Shown here: one piece after another, positions 6,543 through 8,584 of the stretch
How positions within the stretch are numbered: position 1 is the first letter of the stretch
Layout: each line of letters opens with the position of its first letter
NCBI GenBank assembly: GCA_023418055.1
Contig: JAEZDP010000311.1
Location: 1 to 8,584 of the forward strand
Length of the DNA stretch: 8,584 bases
Direction of reading: 5' to 3'
DNA from: Acidobacteriota bacterium
Lineage (GTDB): Bacteria > Acidobacteriota > Vicinamibacteria > Vicinamibacterales > Vicinamibacteraceae
Notes under the pieces: generated by a model
Databases searched by the model: none
Told to the model about the DNA's origin: nothing
Seen by the model: only the letters and a program-made list of their open reading frames with translations
Translations under genes and position numbers: made by a program

Positions 6543-6616
6543 GTCCACGGTCCACGGTCCACGGTCTACAGTCCGGTCCTCGATTCACTGTGGACCGTGG
6601 ACCGTGGACTGTGGAC
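6543..6616. terminator. 28-bp hairpin made of 7-bp repeats between convergent genes
   Basis: The left arm (6543-6570) is four 7-bp units (GTCCACG three times, then GTCTACA). The right arm (6589-6616) is four inverted units (TGTGGAC, CGTGGAC twice, TGTGGAC). In plus-strand RNA all 28 positions pair, two of them as G-U wobbles; the loop is 18 nt. In minus-strand RNA those two positions become A-C mismatches. It starts 10 bp after the lactonase-like gene's stop and ends 3 bp from the reductase stop. There is no U-tract, so it may act as a barrier or mRNA 3'-end stabiliser rather than a classical intrinsic terminator. Confidence 0.7.
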
Positions 6617-6619
6617 CGC

Positions 6620-7564
6620 CTACGCCGCCGGCAGCCCTTCGACCAGCTCCACCATCTTCTTGCGCGTGGCCTCGTCGGGCAGTTCGCCCCGACCGCCGCC
6701 AAGGTTGTCGATCATGTTGGTCGGACGGCTGGTGGCCGGGGTCACGACGGTCACGGCCGGGTGCGCCGCCACGTACTTGATGAAGAACTGCGCCCAGGTG
6801 TTTGCGCCGAAGGCCTTGGCCCAGTCGGGCACCGGGCGGTCGCCGACACGCTTGAACAGGCGCGTGCGCCCGAACGGCACGTACACCAGCACGCCGATCT
6901 TGCGCTCCTGCGCCAGCGGCAGGATGGTCTGCTCCACTTCCCTGTTGTCGATGGCGTAGTCGATGCCGATGAAGTCCAGCGGCTCGTTGCGCATGATCGT
7001 CTGCAGCGCCTCGTACTGCCCCTCGTTGGTCGTCGTCACGCCGATGTAGCGCACGCGGCCCTCCTTCTTCAGGTCTTTCAGAAGGCCGAGTTGCGTCGGT
7101 ACGTCGCCGAGGTTGTGCACCTGGATGAGATCGATCTTGCCCTTCTTCAGCTTCGTGAACGACGCCTCGACCTGCGCCTTCGCCGCCGCAGGGTCGGCAC
7201 TGCCGCCGCCACGTCCCGCGACGTTCACCTTGGTCGCCCAGAAGATCTTCTCGGTGATGCCGAGTTCCGCCGCCAGCCGTCCCGAGACCTCTTCGGACGC
7301 GCCATAGCTCGGCGCCGTGTCGAACACCGTGCCGCCGTGGTCGGTGAACGCCTTGAGCACTTCGCGCAGCGCCGAGACGTCCTCGCTGCGCGCCACCTGC
7401 GAAAACGTGGCCGAGCTGCCAAGGCCCACGATGGGCACCCGCTCGCCCGACGATGGGATGGCGCGCATGATCATCGGCTGCTGGGCCGACAGGATGGCGC
7501 GGTCGAAGGCGAGCGCAGCGCCCGTCCCCAGGGTGAGATTGAGCCACTCGCGACGTGTGAGCAT
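6620..7564 (-). CDS. Aldo/keto reductase with twin-arginine-like N-terminus
   Basis: A 314-residue NADPH-dependent oxidoreductase of the aldo/keto reductase superfamily, which reduces aldehydes and ketones. The catalytic tetrad is visible: D82 and Y87 (FDTAPSYG), K112 (WATKVN) and H150 (IQVHN). TIM-barrel landmarks such as LKKGKIDLIQVHN, LKKEGRVRYIGVTTTNE and the VVTPATS segment near the C-terminus are in order. The N-terminus, MLTRREWLNLTLGTGAALAF, resembles a Tat signal (T-R-R-E-W-L plus a hydrophobic stretch, possible cleavage after ILSA), so export is plausible. ATG at 7564 is chosen because GGAGGA lies 6 nt upstream; an in-frame GTG at 7594 would add ten residues in front of the twin arginines. 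It lies 57 bp after recQ with no obvious terminator and may be co-transcribed. The substrate is unknown. Confidence 0.92.
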   Translation of the reverse strand: MLTRREWLNLTLGTGAALAFDRAILSAQQPMIMRAIPSSGERVPIVGLGSSATFSQVARSEDVSALREVLKAFTDHGGTVFDTAPSYGASEEVSGRLAAELGITEKIFWATKVNVAGRGGGSADPAAAKAQVEASFTKLKKGKIDLIQVHNLGDVPTQLGLLKDLKKEGRVRYIGVTTTNEGQYEALQTIMRNEPLDFIGIDYAIDNREVEQTILPLAQERKIGVLVYVPFGRTRLFKRVGDRPVPDWAKAFGANTWAQFFIKYVAAHPAVTVVTPATSRPTNMIDNLGGGRGELPDEATRKKMVELVEGLPAA

Positions 7565-7570
7565 GGATGT

Positions 7571-7576
7571 TCCTCC
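7571..7576 (-). promoter_or_regulatory. Ribosome-binding site fixing the reductase start
   Basis: GGAGGA on the minus strand, 6 nt before the ATG at 7564. It is a near-perfect Shine-Dalgarno sequence and decides between this ATG and the upstream GTG at 7594. It is the only strong ribosome-binding site I see among the starts in the window. Confidence 0.85.
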
Positions 7577-7621
7577 GGATCTCCTTACGTGCACCCCACC
7601 GACAGCGTTTCGCGGTCAGCC

Positions 7622-8584
7622 TTACGACGCCGTGGGGGCGGCCGTGATCGCCTCGAGGAACGCCTCCCCGAAATCCGCCGCCTTGCGCTCGCCGACGCCA
7701 TACAGCTGCCGCAACTCCCCCATCGTCGCCGGACGCGTCCGTGCCATCTCGCGCAGCGTCGTGTCGTGGAAGATGACATACGGCGGCACGCCGCGCCCGC
7801 GCGCGATCTCGAGGCGCACGCCGCGCAGCCGCTCGAACAGATCGCGATCGACGCCCTCCCACGACTCCGACTCCACCTTCGACCGCGCACGAGGCTCGCC
7901 GGGCCGCGCCTGGGGCGGACGCGTCAGCGTCAGGCCCTGGCGGCTCTCGGGATCGCGCATCAGCTGCCGACCCTCCGGCGTGAGCTGCAGGACGGGATAT
8001 TCCCCGGGCGTCTGCTTCAGCAGACCCAGCGCCGTGAGTTGCTCGAGATAGCCCCGCACTTCCGCCGCCGACCTGTCGGCCAGCAGGCCGAACGTGCTCA
8101 ACGTGTCGTGCCCCCGGCTCTTGACCGCGGCGGTCGCCTGGCCACGCAGGACGGCGGTGACGTGCCCGGCCCCGAACCGCTGCTCCACCCGCGCCACGCC
8201 CGACAGCACCTTGCGCGCCATGAGTACCGGGTCGTCCACCAGTTCGAGTTCGCCCAGGCACACGTCGCACGCGCCGCACGACGCGCGCGGGTACTCCTCG
8301 CCGAAGTACCGCACCAGCTGCCGATGGCGGCAGACGACGCCGGTGGCGTAGCGCTCCATGTCGCGCATGAGCGCCAGCGTGGCCTCGGTCAGTTCGCCAT
8401 TGCGCTCGAGCATCGTCCGCCACTTGAGGAAGTCGGCGCCCGAATAGCACAACACGCATTCCGCCTCGAGGCCGTCGCGCCCGGCACGTCCCGACTCCTG
8501 CTGGTAGTGCTCGAGCGACTGCGGCGCCCCGGCGTGCAATACGAACCGCACGTTCGATCGGTGGATGCCCATGCCGAAGGCCAC
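7622..8584 (-). CDS. recQ: ATP-dependent DNA helicase RecQ, C-terminal half (5' end outside window)
   Basis: RecQ unwinds DNA 3'-to-5' in recombination and fork repair. The visible 320 residues start inside the second helicase domain, at the motif V region (VAFGMGIHRSNVRFVLH). They continue with motif VI including the arginine finger (YQQESGRAGRDG, 27-38), the zinc-binding module (C85, C103, C106, C109; CGACDVC), a winged-helix RQC domain (about 110-215), a basic and proline-rich linker, and a C-terminal HRDC domain (245-318: VDRDLFERLRG through YGVGERKAADFGEAFLEAI). HRDC domains bind DNA structures. The helicase motifs 0-IV, about 300 residues, lie beyond position 8584. The GTG at the window edge is an internal codon, not the start. 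A RecQ family member other than RecQ itself is unlikely given the RQC-HRDC order. Confidence 0.95.
   Translation of the reverse strand: MAFGMGIHRSNVRFVLHAGAPQSLEHYQQESGRAGRDGLEAECVLCYSGADFLKWRTMLERNGELTEATLALMRDMERYATGVVCRHRQLVRYFGEEYPRASCGACDVCLGELELVDDPVLMARKVLSGVARVEQRFGAGHVTAVLRGQATAAVKSRGHDTLSTFGLLADRSAAEVRGYLEQLTALGLLKQTPGEYPVLQLTPEGRQLMRDPESRQGLTLTRPPQARPGEPRARSKVESESWEGVDRDLFERLRGVRLEIARGRGVPPYVIFHDTTLREMARTRPATMGELRQLYGVGERKAADFGEAFLEAITAAPTAS

Noticed and set aside
6585..8459. A 624-codon minus-strand open frame across the reductase and recQ
   Set aside because: It is a frame-shifted shadow of two well-supported genes on the same strand and has no recognisable domain.

Overview
The window is GC-rich, tightly packed bacterial DNA. 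It probably comes from an environmental lineage such as Acidobacteriota (Vicinamibacteria-like). That guess rests on high GC, a lexA-less imuA-imuB-dnaE2 cassette, an 'RREWL' twin-arginine-like leader on an oxidoreductase, and short 7-8 bp tandem arrays around genes. No rRNA or marker gene confirms it, so the taxonomy is an inference.

Layout. Positions 1-5514 hold a minus-strand SOS-mutasome operon read right to left: imuA (RecA-like accessory protein, 5514-4756), imuB (inactive Y-family polymerase homologue, 4691-3075) and dnaE2 (error-prone C-family polymerase, 3070 to beyond position 1, 3' end cut off). imuB and dnaE2 are 4 bp apart. imuA and imuB are separated by 64 bp, mostly a tandem array. 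A 95-bp divergent intergenic region (5515-5609) carries a sigma-70-like promoter for the operon and a 9-bp inverted repeat that could be an operator. On its other side is a candidate leaderless start for a plus-strand secreted SMP-30/gluconolactonase-family protein (5610-6533). That gene converges with a minus-strand aldo/keto reductase (7564-6620) across a 28-bp stem-loop built from 7-bp repeats. Upstream of the reductase is the C-terminal half of a RecQ helicase (8584-7622, 5' end cut off), 57 bp away and probably co-transcribed.

How the genes work together. ImuA, ImuB and DnaE2 form the translesion synthesis complex used for DNA-damage-induced mutagenesis in many bacteria lacking Pol V. 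DnaE2 does the synthesis, and ImuB and ImuA act as adaptors to the sliding clamp and RecA. RecQ is a second DNA-repair gene nearby but in a different transcription unit. The lactonase-like and reductase genes look metabolic and unrelated to repair.

The most unusual observations are in the mutasome. DnaE2 carries an insertion of roughly 80-95 residues holding a CxxC-x20-CxxC zinc-ribbon-like motif, and this insertion begins with an in-frame array of six 8-bp repeats. The unit is not a multiple of three, so one extra copy would place a TAG stop directly after the array; the polymerase could be phase-variable. ImuB appears to have lost most of its N-terminal fingers region and gained an insertion of about 60 residues elsewhere. 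ImuA has arginine in place of the Walker A lysine.
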